Assembly (NCBI GenBank): GCA_013141115.1
Contig: JABFRP010000002.1
Span: 62,001-126,000 of the forward strand
DNA from: Ferruginibacter sp.
GTDB lineage: Bacteria > Bacteroidota > Bacteroidia > Chitinophagales > Chitinophagaceae
Direction: 5' to 3'
Length of the DNA stretch: 64,000 bases
Shown here: positions 38,435-47,975 of the stretch, piece after piece
How positions within the stretch are numbered: position 1 is the first letter of the stretch
Layout: the number at the start of each line of letters is the position of its first letter
Translations under genes and position numbers: made by a program
Notes under the pieces: generated by a model
What the model was told of the DNA's origin: nothing
The model's input: only the letters and a program-made list of their open reading frames with translations
The model's database searches: none

Positions 38435-41400
38435 ATGTATAAGTTCATTTTATCCATAACATTATTGTTAAGTTTGGATGCCCCGCTTTTTGCACAACAG
38501 CAAATGGGGCAGTTTATGGCTTATGGCCCCGAAGCAAAATATTTTTCTAACCTTAATTTTATAACCCACCAGTCAAAAGCGGGGTTTTTATGGACCGGTA
38601 CCCAAAACGGTATTGTAAGATTTGATGGTAAGCGTTACAAAAACTATTTTTCCGATCCTGCAAATCCTAATTCGCCATCCGATAATACAGTTGTAGATAT
38701 TGTAGAAGATAAAAATGGTGATCTGTGGTTTTGTGGTTTTTATCACGGGCTTACTAAATACAATACAAATACTGCAGTATTTAAAAAGTACAGCAAGCCA
38801 ACAATAGATAATTTTTCTTTTTATGGTATTTACAGTGGGCTAAAAGATAAAGAAAATAATTTATGGTTTGCTACAGCAGGCAGGGGATTGGCTAAATATA
38901 TTTATGGTAAGGATAGTTTTGAATTGTATTATCCAGAGCCGGATAAATGCAAAGATGGCAGTGTACGTGGCGAAAATTATATTACCGGGATATGTGAAGA
39001 CAAATTTGATAGCCCTATTTTATGGGTCACCTCATTCAAAGGATTGTACTCCTTCAATAAAAAAAACAACCAGTTCATATTCTATCCCTCTGCTGTTGTA
39101 ACCGCTCCTTTTGCCGATGAAGAAGTGCAAATAAATGATTGTGAAACGGATAACAAGGGTAATTTATGGTTACCAAGCTGGGGCGGAGGATTACTTTATT
39201 TTAATACACTTACAAAAAAATTTGATCCGCAAAAAAGAAAGCCATTCCCTAAAATTATTAATCATGTAAAATTAATAAACGACAGTATTTTATTTGCCGC
39301 ATGTTTTGATGATGGGTTGTACCAGTTAAACACTGTTACAAATAATTTTACCAATATCACCCCTCCACGCAACCCGACTGATGCCACAGCCGAAAATACA
39401 AACATTCAAAAAATTTCGGTTACAAAAGATGCAGGCGTATTTGTTGGTGGCAATTACTATGTTTATCAATTACACCCATCTTTTTCCCGCTTAAAGAAGA
39501 ATATTTTTTTTGAAGATGACAACCCGGAAAATGACATTTTGCTTGAAAATATTATTTGGGATGAGCGCAATCATCAATATTGGTTAAGCACTTCTTACGC
39601 CAATGGTTTGTACACTTTAAATGAACAGGAAACAACAGCAAAAAAAATTGCTGTTGCAGAGATCCCAGCACAAAAATACAAGGTATTCAAAAATTTTATT
39701 AAAGATGGCAGGCAAAGAATTTGGGCAAGAAGTATATACTCCGGAATTTATTTATGGAATGAATTAAATAAGACTTTTGAAAAAGCGACAACAGGTACAA
39801 CAGCTCTGCCCGACACTTTATTACAATCAATTACCAGCCTGCAAACCGATACTGCCGGCAATATCTGGATGCTGAGCAAAACGGCATTATTTTATTTTGA
39901 TGTATTTCAGAATAAAACAGTAACCTACCCAATAAGCTGGGCAAGTAATTATAAAGGATCAAAAAAATTATCTCCTGCATATATAAGAATGGACAGGGAA
40001 GAGATTCCGTGGATAATAACACCAAACGGCCTCTTTGTTTGTAACAAAAAAGAAAAAAAAGTGCGTCACATTTTTGATACCGCAACCGGCGCAAAAAAAT
40101 TTTCGTACAATTCTTTTTGGGGTGGTGCTTTTGATAAACAGGATAACCTGTGGCTTACATCACCCAATGGTATACAGGTATACAACACTAAAAAAAATGA
40201 AGTATCCAATAATTTCACCATTGCCGACGGGTTACCATCAATGATAACAACAGGCATTGCAGTGGATAACCAAAACCGGATGTGGGTAAATACGGCAGCA
40301 GGACTTGCCATGTATGACCAGCAGAAAAAAATATGGCGTTCGTTTAACCGCTTCGACGGAATGGGAAGGGATTATCTTGATGGCAATATTTTTATTACTT
40401 CAAACAATAAAATAGTTGTTGATCAATCTTCCGGGTTTTTAATGAAAGATATTAACGACATTGTATCATCCGCAGCAATGCCACTGTTACAAATTACGGC
40501 TCTTACTGTAAACGAAAAATCTTTTACGGATACATTACAATCATTAAAAACCGCAGCGCTGCAATTATCATTTAACCAAAATAATATCAGTATTGAATTT
40601 GCTGCAATGGATTGGTTATATCCTTTTAAAACAAATTACCTGGTTAAAATAGATGGATTGCAACCTGCCAATACCTGGACGGCAAATCCGGATGCCCGTA
40701 TAAATCTTGCCGGGTTGGCACCGGGCAAATACATTGTACATATTAAAGCAATTAATAGCAGTGGCGTATGGAGTAACCAAATTATTTTACCTGTAATTAT
40801 AAATGCGCCCTTTTGGAAAACCTGGTGGTTTATTACGCTTTGTATTTTAGCAGCACTGGTTATTATGTATCAATTTTACAGGTACAGAATAAACCAATTA
40901 CAGCGGATGCAACTGATGAGAAATACTATCAGCAGAAATTTACATGATGATATAGGTTCTTCCCTAAGCAATATTAATATATTAACCGAGCTTGCCAAAC
41001 GCAATGCAGCTAATCCGGAAAAATCTAATGAATATTTAAGCAAGGTTGGCGAAGATATACAACGCATAAGCGAAAGCCTTAGCGATATAGTTTGGAATAT
41101 TAACCCCAAATACGACGATCTAGAAAATCTTTTTATACGAATGAAAAGATATGCCGCTGATATGATGGATGGAAAAGATATTAGCTACGAAATTGAATTT
41201 CCTGAAAAATTAACGGATATAAAATTAGAAATGGGAAAAAGAAAAGACCTGTATTTTATTTTTAAAGAAGCCGTAAATAATTTAATAAAATATTCCGGTG
41301 CCACACATGCCAGCATTGTACTAAATATTCAGCAAAAAAAATTAACCCTGCTTATTAAAGATAATGGCAAAGGATTTAACCCTGCAACTGCTATTATGGG

Positions 41401-41512
41401 CAACGGCCTGCAAAACATGCAGCACCGGGCCAGTATCTGGAACGCTTCTTTAACAATAGAAAGCGCTGAAGGTAATGGCGCCAGCATTTTTTTACAAATG
41501 GCAGTAACTTAG
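38435..41512 (+). CDS. Sensor histidine kinase with two-component-regulator propeller (Reg_prop/Y_Y_Y/HisKA_3)
   Basis: A 1025-residue membrane sensor kinase. Signal peptide (...LDAPLFAQ), then periplasmic propeller blades (FLWTGTQNGIVRFDGKRY, DLWFCGFYHGLTKYN, NLWLPSWGGGLLYFN) to about residue 680, a Y_Y_Y-type Ig domain (about 690-780), one transmembrane helix (WWFITLCILAALVIMYQFY, about 795-815), a HisKA_3 dimerisation domain with His837 (NLHDDIGSSLSNI) and a HATPase_c domain (DNGKGF, GNGLQNMQHRA). It resembles hybrid-type nutrient sensors of Bacteroidetes but lacks the receiver and AraC parts. Its partner is the response regulator 49 nt downstream. Confidence 0.93.
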   Translation: MYKFILSITLLLSLDAPLFAQQQMGQFMAYGPEAKYFSNLNFITHQSKAGFLWTGTQNGIVRFDGKRYKNYFSDPANPNSPSDNTVVDIVEDKNGDLWFCGFYHGLTKYNTNTAVFKKYSKPTIDNFSFYGIYSGLKDKENNLWFATAGRGLAKYIYGKDSFELYYPEPDKCKDGSVRGENYITGICEDKFDSPILWVTSFKGLYSFNKKNNQFIFYPSAVVTAPFADEEVQINDCETDNKGNLWLPSWGGGLLYFNTLTKKFDPQKRKPFPKIINHVKLINDSILFAACFDDGLYQLNTVTNNFTNITPPRNPTDATAENTNIQKISVTKDAGVFVGGNYYVYQLHPSFSRLKKNIFFEDDNPENDILLENIIWDERNHQYWLSTSYANGLYTLNEQETTAKKIAVAEIPAQKYKVFKNFIKDGRQRIWARSIYSGIYLWNELNKTFEKATTGTTALPDTLLQSITSLQTDTAGNIWMLSKTALFYFDVFQNKTVTYPISWASNYKGSKKLSPAYIRMDREEIPWIITPNGLFVCNKKEKKVRHIFDTATGAKKFSYNSFWGGAFDKQDNLWLTSPNGIQVYNTKKNEVSNNFTIADGLPSMITTGIAVDNQNRMWVNTAAGLAMYDQQKKIWRSFNRFDGMGRDYLDGNIFITSNNKIVVDQSSGFLMKDINDIVSSAAMPLLQITALTVNEKSFTDTLQSLKTAALQLSFNQNNISIEFAAMDWLYPFKTNYLVKIDGLQPANTWTANPDARINLAGLAPGKYIVHIKAINSSGVWSNQIILPVIINAPFWKTWWFITLCILAALVIMYQFYRYRINQLQRMQLMRNTISRNLHDDIGSSLSNINILTELAKRNAANPEKSNEYLSKVGEDIQRISESLSDIVWNINPKYDDLENLFIRMKRYAADMMDGKDISYEIEFPEKLTDIKLEMGKRKDLYFIFKEAVNNLIKYSGATHASIVLNIQQKKLTLLIKDNGKGFNPATAIMGNGLQNMQHRASIWNASLTIESAEGNGASIFLQMAVT

Positions 41513-41561
41513 TACCTATATGTGTTATTGCCTGCTAAACAATTGATTTGTAATTTTATTT

Positions 41562-42314
41562 ATGCCATACCAATTATTAATTTTTGAAGATAACTCCCGG
41601 CTAAGGCAATCATTAGAAATATTGCTGAACGACGATGTTATTTTCCAGGTGGTTGGTTCATTTGCCAATTGCGATAATGCCGTAAAAGAGCTTGAAAAAA
41701 ATAATGCTCAACTGGTGGTAATGGACATTGATATGCCGGGCATTGGTGGTGTGGAAGGCGTAAAGCAGATAAAAAATAATTTTCCTGAAACAAAAATTGT
41801 GATGCACACGGTGTTTGATGACGATAACAGAATATTTGATTCTATTTGCGCCGGTGCAGATGGTTACTTACTAAAAAACACTTCCCCCGTTCAACTGATA
41901 CAATCGCTACAGGATGTAATGCAGGGCGGCGCACCAATGAGCCCCTTTGTTGCAAAAAAAGTATTTCAATATTTTAGAAAAAAACCTGCCAGAATAAACG
42001 AAAGTTATAATTTAAGTGAAAGAGAAAAGGAAGTACTCGAGTTGTTGGTACAGGGTAATTCTTATAAAATGATCGCTGCAAAATGTAACCTTGCCAATGA
42101 TACCATAAAAAAACACTTGCATAATATTTATACCAAACTGCATGTAAGCAGCGGTACCGAGGCTGTGGCCAAAGCGTTACAAGGTAACATTACACAAAAG
42201 CCCGAAAAAGAAGAACAGAAAATAAAAAGCAAACCCGCTGCCGGCAATAACAGGATCGCATTGCCTACAAAAACTGCCATTGAGTATGAGGAAACCAAAA
42301 TATTTTGTATGTAG
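41562..42314 (+). CDS. NarL/LuxR-type response regulator, frame-broken before a LytTR domain
   Basis: A 250-residue regulator: receiver domain (residues 1-120) with acidic pocket (FEDN), phospho-acceptor Asp55 (VVMDIDMPG) and late Lys (LLKNTS); LuxR-type helix-turn-helix at about 148-205 (LSEREKEVLELLVQGNSYKMIAAKCNLANDTIKKHLHNIY). Beyond the usual end comes a charged linker (QKPEKEEQKIKSK) and then NNRIALPTKTAIEYEETKI, which is the start of a LytTR domain. The frame stops at TAG 42312, but the rest of that domain continues in two other frames (next entry). The original protein was probably REC-HTH_LuxR-LytTR, an unusual design with two DNA-binding domains. Partner of the upstream kinase. Confidence 0.85.
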   Translation: MPYQLLIFEDNSRLRQSLEILLNDDVIFQVVGSFANCDNAVKELEKNNAQLVVMDIDMPGIGGVEGVKQIKNNFPETKIVMHTVFDDDNRIFDSICAGADGYLLKNTSPVQLIQSLQDVMQGGAPMSPFVAKKVFQYFRKKPARINESYNLSEREKEVLELLVQGNSYKMIAAKCNLANDTIKKHLHNIYTKLHVSSGTEAVAKALQGNITQKPEKEEQKIKSKPAAGNNRIALPTKTAIEYEETKIFCM

Positions 42315-42570
42315 AAGCTTCGGGTTCTTACTCAAAAATATTTTTACACATCGTGCCGAAATACTCATCTCTCAATCCATTGCAGAAGTGGAAGAGCAAT
42401 TGCACGACAATAATTTTTTCAGAATACATAACTCTTATATTGTTAACCTGGCCTTTATTAAAAAATATGTACGTGGCGAAGGTGGTTATGTAATTATGCA
42501 AAATAATAACGAACTAAATGTAAGCCGCAGTAAAAAAGAAGAGCTGTTACAAAAAATGGTAACGGCATAA
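42305..42570 (+). pseudogene. Remainder of LytTR DNA-binding domain, split over two further frames
   Basis: Frame 2 from 42305 reads YVEASGSYSKIFLHIVP, and frame 1 from about 42355 reads AEILISQSIAEVEEQLHDNN, then FFRIHNSYIVNLAFIKKYV and NNNELNVSRSKKEELLQKM. Together with the tail of the preceding ORF this is one continuous LytTR domain. At least two frame changes within about 60 bp are needed, both near A/T runs. Either the fusion gene has decayed or there are sequencing indels; the sequence is otherwise well conserved, including the RIHNSYIVN and VSRSKK positions. Confidence 0.7.
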
Positions 42571-42615
42571 ATACAAAAGCAACTGAACCAGGCCGGGCTC
42601 GGTACACCCAATAAT

Positions 42616-43224
42616 TTAGAAAGACTTATCGTTATATACCATCTTTAAAAGTATACGGTCAAATTTTCCGTTGGTTATTTTCATCAGTTTTCCGTTGGCA
42701 TTTTTTACAGTGCCTTCAAAAACACCCGAAATAATTTTAGCCGCAGTATCCAGTAAACTAATTTGCACATCAGATTCCAGGCCTGCATAATTATCAGCAA
42801 AACTAATTTCGTTCATATCCGCTGGTTTATCTTTTGGCAAAGCCAAACTTGCACTTACAGAAAAAACCTGTTCGGACTTACCAGGTAATTTACCATTCAA
42901 GCGGCTGAACGGGGTTGTTATATCTTTTACATTATAAATAATGAACCCCACATTAGGAGGACTTTGCTTGGGCTCCCTGTCATAAATAACCTCAAAACTG
43001 AGCATATTCTCTTTTTCAGTTAATTTCCATGTGCAATAATATTCTGCAGATTCAATAAGCCTTCCATCCAGTAAAAAACTAACCATTGGCTTAACTGATT
43101 TTTTGCTTTCGGTTTTATTTTCTGCAGCGGGTTTAGTTTGCTTTTCATCTGGCGCATTGCCACATGCGGCAATTGCCCCAATTAAAATTATTGCTATTGC
43201 GGTAATAGTTATTTGTTTTTTCAT
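42616..43224 (-). CDS. Predicted lipoprotein of unknown function
   Basis: A 202-residue exported protein with a lipoprotein signal: MKKQITITAIAIILIGAIAAC, then GNAPDEKQ, with lipobox AIAAC. A Lys/Glu-rich linker leads to a beta-rich domain (VSFLLDGRLIESAEYYCTWKL...) ending GVFEGTVKNANGKLMKITNGKFD. This ending is shared with the secreted protein at 52679-53146 (GTFEGQLQDKNGNKIKISEGKFE), so the two are paralogous in fold. Last gene of the minus-strand operon that begins with the LytTR gene; the gap to the gene before is 13 nt. Confidence 0.75.
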   Translation of the reverse strand: MKKQITITAIAIILIGAIAACGNAPDEKQTKPAAENKTESKKSVKPMVSFLLDGRLIESAEYYCTWKLTEKENMLSFEVIYDREPKQSPPNVGFIIYNVKDITTPFSRLNGKLPGKSEQVFSVSASLALPKDKPADMNEISFADNYAGLESDVQISLLDTAAKIISGVFEGTVKNANGKLMKITNGKFDRILLKMVYNDKSF

Positions 43225-43237
43225 AACTAATAAAATT

Positions 43238-43732
43238 TTATAAGGCGGATATAATAGTGGTGGTATAAGTTATTTCTGCCTGTTCTTTACCACTTACTTT
43301 TTTTCCTGTAACAGTAGTAGTTTTTGTTCCTGGTAAATTGGGATCAAGGGATATCGATAGTGTTTGCGATCCGGTGGGATTTACAATTACTGCATCATCG
43401 CCACCGCCGCATAATGCATCATCATCATCCCAAATGTCAATTTTAATATTGATGAATTTCTGTGCAGATGGTGTCGAAAATTCCCAGCCCGGCCTGATAT
43501 CATTCCCTTCCATCACCGGGAAACTTTTTTTTACCGTGTGAATTGTAATAGCCCCTTTAAAATCCATTTTGGCATTACAGGCATCTTTGGAAATGGCTTT
43601 TAACCGGTCGATACGTACAATAACTTTTACTTTGATGGGCCCTTCTTTTTTGTAAGCTGTAAAAGAAGTATTTGTTACAAATAGTGAACAAATTAAAAAT
43701 ACTTTGAGCATTATTTTTTTCATGTTTATCAT
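43238..43732 (-). CDS. Secreted protein of unknown function
   Basis: A 164-residue protein with signal peptide (MKKIMLKVFLICSLFVTNTSFTA). The mature part is beta-rich with acidic residues (DIWDDDDALCGGGDDAVIVNP) and ends in Thr-rich strands. The annotated ATG at 43732 overlaps the TGA (43731-43729) that would end the frame-corrected upstream gene as ATGA, which supports this start by translational coupling; the ATG at 43723 is an alternative that shortens the signal peptide n-region. No family recognised. Confidence 0.7.
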   Translation of the reverse strand: MINMKKIMLKVFLICSLFVTNTSFTAYKKEGPIKVKVIVRIDRLKAISKDACNAKMDFKGAITIHTVKKSFPVMEGNDIRPGWEFSTPSAQKFINIKIDIWDDDDALCGGGDDAVIVNPTGSQTLSISLDPNLPGTKTTTVTGKKVSGKEQAEITYTTTIISAL

Positions 43733-43790
43733 TTTTTGGGTACAACAATTGCCGTTCCATTAGGCTGCTTAACTGCTATATAACCTTGTG

Positions 43791-44987
43791 CTACGGTAAA
43801 AGCCCGAGGCCGCAAACGTCTACTGTTGTTTCGTTAATAAATATTTGCTGGCCGGGGTAAATGGCCGCATTGCTGTCATCACAATCGGTGCCGGATGATG
43901 TAATTACCCCGTTTTCAATATTGATACAGTTTTGATCATCGTAGCCATCCCCGTCGTTATCATGGGAGCCGTAAGTGCGGGTATTACAATCTTCATCATG
44001 ACCTTCAAAGTCGCAAAATTCTGCATTACCCGCAAATTTTGCCCCATCATTATCATCACAATCATTTCCGCCGCAAACAAGATTATCGTGGCCATCGCCA
44101 TCAGCATCCGCCACTGCCGGCGTGGCAAGTACATAACGCATAGAATGAGTGAATTCCTTTTGGTAACAAGGCCCTCCATTTCCTGTAAACTGGCTGTACA
44201 GATCCCAGGAAATAATAATTGTTTTTCTTAACGCATCATTGCCATAATCTTTATAACTCAATGGCACCAAAAAAATCTTCCGGCCTGCTACCTTCCGGCC
44301 AAGAAAAATATTAAAGCTGGGATTGTAAAATGATATACCATCATCTGCACCATTATAAATGAACCAATTGGTTGACAAATCATTTTTATCAGTGGTTAAA
44401 TTAATTATCTCTGTGCCAGCGCCTCCTGTTCTTTTTACACTTAAATATTTTTTTGTACCGGTAGTGCTTATTGTAAATTTTCCGTTGCCGGATGCTTCAA
44501 TTTCCCAGGATGCAGCTACATCTTTCGACACTAAGGAATTGATCCTTGCCTGGTTAGTAAAATCTTTATCCGCCACCAAAAAGCTTTGTTCCGTTTCATT
44601 AAAAAAAGCACTTACTACCTGGTCTTTTAAAGGAGATATACCCGATGGGTAATGCCCGATGCGTAAATAAGTACGGTAGGGTGAAGGGAGAAACATAGGC
44701 GCAATAACTCCATTTTTTGCTTCGTAAAGTGCAATAAACCCTGCGGCATTATTAATATTTTTTAATACCTCCGCAGAAATTTTAGGTTTAGTTAATTTTT
44801 TGCCGAAATTTCCATTTTTTTGAATTGATCTTACTTTTGCCAGCAATTGATTTTGATAAGAAACTTTCAGTATAAGATTAGGGGGCTGCACCAATACTTT
44901 GGAATTAATTTTTTGTGCAGTTGCTGTAACCACACAAAAAATTAAAACTGTAAAGCATAAAGCCGGAAGATTAATTCTCTGTTGCAT
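43791..44987 (-). CDS. Secreted protein with MopE-like putative metal-binding repeats
   Basis: A 398-residue exported protein (signal peptide ending ...VVTATAQ). The middle (about 115-270) resembles a beta-trefoil carbohydrate-binding module (YLRIGHYPSGISPLKDQ, SFYNPSFNIFLGRKV). Residues 290-385 carry repeats of the putative metal-binding motif family: DADGDGHDNLVCGGNDCDD, DNDGDGYDDQNC, GTDCDDSNAAIYPG. The reading frame ends at TAG 43791, but in another frame 24 more codons follow (AFTVAQGYIAVKQPNGTAIV and VPKK), ending in TGA that overlaps the next ATG. A frameshift near 43800-43830 probably truncates the true C-terminus. Confidence 0.8.
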   Translation of the reverse strand: MQQRINLPALCFTVLIFCVVTATAQKINSKVLVQPPNLILKVSYQNQLLAKVRSIQKNGNFGKKLTKPKISAEVLKNINNAAGFIALYEAKNGVIAPMFLPSPYRTYLRIGHYPSGISPLKDQVVSAFFNETEQSFLVADKDFTNQARINSLVSKDVAASWEIEASGNGKFTISTTGTKKYLSVKRTGGAGTEIINLTTDKNDLSTNWFIYNGADDGISFYNPSFNIFLGRKVAGRKIFLVPLSYKDYGNDALRKTIIISWDLYSQFTGNGGPCYQKEFTHSMRYVLATPAVADADGDGHDNLVCGGNDCDDNDGAKFAGNAEFCDFEGHDEDCNTRTYGSHDNDGDGYDDQNCINIENGVITSSGTDCDDSNAAIYPGQQIFINETTVDVCGLGLLP

Positions 44988-45047
44988 AAATATTTACATT
45001 TAGTATTAATGTTTACAATACCGGTCAATTGCACTTTTATAGTACTG

Positions 45048-47927
45048 CTATTTTCTTTCTTTTTCTATTATTGCTAACCGCTTTGCCAGCAATTCATTTT
45101 GTTTTTTTAATGCTTCAATCATTTCCTGCTGCTGTTGTATGGCTTTTACCATGGGTGCAATAAAATCGTTGTAGCGTACACTGTACATACCTGCATCGTC
45201 TTTACTGATTATGCCATTGTTTACTATCCCTGCTTTGTTCAATGTTTGTTCCACCTCCTGTGCAACAAAACCATATTCTGTTTTTTTGCTTTCATCATTA
45301 TTGCGATAGTAAGAAACCGGGCGGAGTTGCTTAATAAACTCCAGCCCTAATGCTGATGTTTGAATATTGGATTTAAAGCGGCTGTCTGATGTAATTGTCC
45401 AGGGAACCTGGATGCCAGCGTATGTTATATTGGCGTTGCCAATACGCATCTGATCGTTTGCTGCTGCGTTAGGTACCTGGGCATCCCAGCCAATACCAAT
45501 ATTGTTTCCTCCGGAGGTTACATTTCTAAGTGCATCAAATCCAACAGCGGTGTTACTTCCTCCGGTTGAATTATATAAAGCCCCGTGCCCAAAGGCGCTG
45601 TTTAAATTTCCTGTAGTGTTTAAACGAATTGCATCCACTCCATTGGCTGTATTAGATGCACCTGTGATATTTGAATAAAGTGCGCCGCTTCCGGTAGCTG
45701 TATTAAAAAATGCAGTGGTATTAAAATATAAGGATTGAATTCCTGTAGCAGTGTTATAACTTCCTGTTGTGTTACTGTACAATGCCCTTTCTCCGTTGGC
45801 TACATTAAATCCCCCCGAACCATTAAAGCGAAGCGACCTGCTGCCAGTAGCGGTATTATTATCGCCAGTATTTAAATAAAGGGAGCTATCGCCATTAGCC
45901 ACATTATAATCCCCTGACACATTTGTATGAAGTGCTACAAATCCATTGGCGGTATTGTTAAAACCTGTTGTATTAAAATTCAGGGACCTTGCACCATTAG
46001 CAGTATTATAATTGGCAAGGTTATTATTCAATGCTGCAATTCCGGTGGCCGTATTTGAGCTTCCGGAAATGTTAGCATACAGTGCCTGCACACCAAGAGC
46101 CGTATTTGAATTGCCTGTTTGATTTTTGTAAAGTGATTGATAGCCATTGGCAATGTTACTACCTCCCTCTGTATTGGAATACAGGGATTGAACTCCGGTT
46201 GCCGTATTACCAGTGCCGGTAGTATTGCTATATAGCGACGAAACGCCTGTAGCTACATTAAAAATACCTTCTGTATTGGAATAAAGCGTATTGGCTCCAA
46301 TAGCAATATTTGCGGTTCCCCCTATGTTTGAAAAAAGTGCGCTGGTTCCTATTGCTGTATTGCTGTTGCCATTGAAGTTTGATTGAAGTGCACTATCTCC
46401 CATAGCCGTATTATTATTACCGGCAACATTAGTATATAAAGATCTGCTTCCAAAGGCGCTGTTTTTGCTGCCTGTGGTATTTGAAAAAAGTGCATGATCT
46501 CCGTTGGCAGTATTTCTGCTTGCAGTAGTGTTTGAATATAGCGCATTACTGCCTGTTGCGGTATTGTAATTACCGGACGAGTTTAAATAAAGTGCGCTAT
46601 CTCCATTAGCTGTGTTTTGATTTCCTGATACATTTGAACGAAGCGCAAAAACACCATTTGCGGTATTATTAAACCCGGTTGTGTTGTTGTAAAGGGCACT
46701 GTCACCGTTTGCAGTGTTTTTTCTTCCTGTTGTATTTGAACGGAGTGCAAAACTTCCGCTGGCTGTATTGCCAAACCCCGTTGTGTTTACATACAATGCT
46801 CTGTAACCAATTGCTGTATTTTGATTACCTGTTGAATTAAAATAAAGTGATTCAAAACCTGAAGCGGTATTAAAAGAGCCGGTAGAATTAACATATAAGG
46901 CATTTACACCCGCAGCAGTATTGGCTCCACCAGTTGTATTTGACCGAAGTGCAAAACTGCCGGAGGCGGTATTGGAACTACCTGAAATATTCAGGCGAAG
47001 GGCTTCTGTGCCAATGGCAGTATTATAAATTCCATCCACATTTGCATTTAGCGCTAGATTTCCAACCCCGGTATTTTCAGAACCTGTGGTATTAGAAAAA
47101 AGTGCTTCGTTGCCGTAAGCCGTATTTAAGCCGCCTGTTGTATTGGATGCCAGGGAAATGGCACCGGCAGCAGTATTGTAATAACCGGTTGTATTTGCAG
47201 CAAGTGCAGAAATTCCAAAAGCGGTATTTCTTTCTCCGGAAATATTACTGTAGAGTGTACTGGCCCCCACAGCGGTATTGCCATTGCCTTCTGTGTTTGC
47301 CAACAATGAAAAATAACCAATTGCTGTATTTGAATTACCTGTAGTGTTGATAAAAAGTGCCTGATTGCCAACTGCAGTATTTGCCCCTCCGGCACCCGAT
47401 GCATTTAATGCCTCCGATCCAAAAGAAGTATTGTTCAATCCTATAATTCCGGCTCGTTTATTATTCCTTTTAAAAATAACATCATTGTCATCCGTAGTAC
47501 CAATAAAATTATTTGTAATAGTTGTACCTGCGTTTCCCTTCAATGCCCAACCAGTATTGGCACTCACGCCTTTCCAGCTTAACGAGGCATTATCCCAAAA
47601 ATAAAAGCCGGGTAAATTAGTGCCTGATGTAGTGGTTAAAAAAACCAGCATGCCATTTTGATTTACTGTTGGTACGGTGGCAGGAAAAATATTTATTCTT
47701 GGTATAAGAACCCCATCCTGATTAGTGGGAGTAGCAGGATTAGCTGCGGTAATTTCTAATTTTGCGTAGGGAGTTAGAACTCCTATGCCTATATTTTGTG
47801 CAAAACCTTTTAAGCTTAATAGTACCAATAGCAAATTACAGTATAAGGAAAATGTAAAATATCGCATACTACCTGTACCACTTATTACAGCTTTGTTTTT
47901 ACAAAACGATGGCATTGCTATTTTCAT
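45048..47927 (-). CDS. Surface beta-solenoid (YadA-head-like) protein with C-terminal peptidase S74 chaperone domain
   Basis: About 959 residues. A signal peptide (MRYFTFSLYCNLLLVLLSLKGFA) is preceded by about 20 residues if the ATG at 47927 is used; the ATG at 47867 would start exactly at the signal peptide. The bulk is about 37 copies of a ~17-residue repeat, NTAxGxxALxxNTTGxx, which resembles the left-handed beta-roll of trimeric adhesin heads. The end (SDSRFKSNIQTSALGLEFIKQLRPVSYYR ... EYGFVAQEVEQTL, then a coiled coil) is the S74 intramolecular chaperone of phage tail spikes and bacterial fibres, normally self-cleaved after trimerisation at a Ser-Asp; TSDSRFKS carries Ser-Asp. Second gene of the LytTR-led operon. 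Confidence 0.88.
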   Translation of the reverse strand: MKIAMPSFCKNKAVISGTGSMRYFTFSLYCNLLLVLLSLKGFAQNIGIGVLTPYAKLEITAANPATPTNQDGVLIPRINIFPATVPTVNQNGMLVFLTTTSGTNLPGFYFWDNASLSWKGVSANTGWALKGNAGTTITNNFIGTTDDNDVIFKRNNKRAGIIGLNNTSFGSEALNASGAGGANTAVGNQALFINTTGNSNTAIGYFSLLANTEGNGNTAVGASTLYSNISGERNTAFGISALAANTTGYYNTAAGAISLASNTTGGLNTAYGNEALFSNTTGSENTGVGNLALNANVDGIYNTAIGTEALRLNISGSSNTASGSFALRSNTTGGANTAAGVNALYVNSTGSFNTASGFESLYFNSTGNQNTAIGYRALYVNTTGFGNTASGSFALRSNTTGRKNTANGDSALYNNTTGFNNTANGVFALRSNVSGNQNTANGDSALYLNSSGNYNTATGSNALYSNTTASRNTANGDHALFSNTTGSKNSAFGSRSLYTNVAGNNNTAMGDSALQSNFNGNSNTAIGTSALFSNIGGTANIAIGANTLYSNTEGIFNVATGVSSLYSNTTGTGNTATGVQSLYSNTEGGSNIANGYQSLYKNQTGNSNTALGVQALYANISGSSNTATGIAALNNNLANYNTANGARSLNFNTTGFNNTANGFVALHTNVSGDYNVANGDSSLYLNTGDNNTATGSRSLRFNGSGGFNVANGERALYSNTTGSYNTATGIQSLYFNTTAFFNTATGSGALYSNITGASNTANGVDAIRLNTTGNLNSAFGHGALYNSTGGSNTAVGFDALRNVTSGGNNIGIGWDAQVPNAAANDQMRIGNANITYAGIQVPWTITSDSRFKSNIQTSALGLEFIKQLRPVSYYRNNDESKKTEYGFVAQEVEQTLNKAGIVNNGIISKDDAGMYSVRYNDFIAPMVKAIQQQQEMIEALKKQNELLAKRLAIIEKERK
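45500..47440 (-). repeat. Coding tandem repeat, about 37 units of ~51 bp
   Basis: Nearly two kilobases within the surface-protein gene consist of units encoding NTAxGxxALxxNTTG. Units vary at the third and fifth to seventh residues; nearly identical units (for example NTASGSFALRSNTTG at two places) suggest recent internal duplication. The array should be prone to copy-number change. Confidence 0.85.
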
Positions 47928-47975
47928 TTTTTCTGCTTTAAATAATAGTTGAATAAAAAAATTACTCAATGATTT

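Noticed and set aside
45500..47440. Regular repeats that might suggest a CRISPR array
   Set aside because: The ~51-bp units are coding, vary gradually, have no unique spacers and remain in frame throughout the S74 protein.
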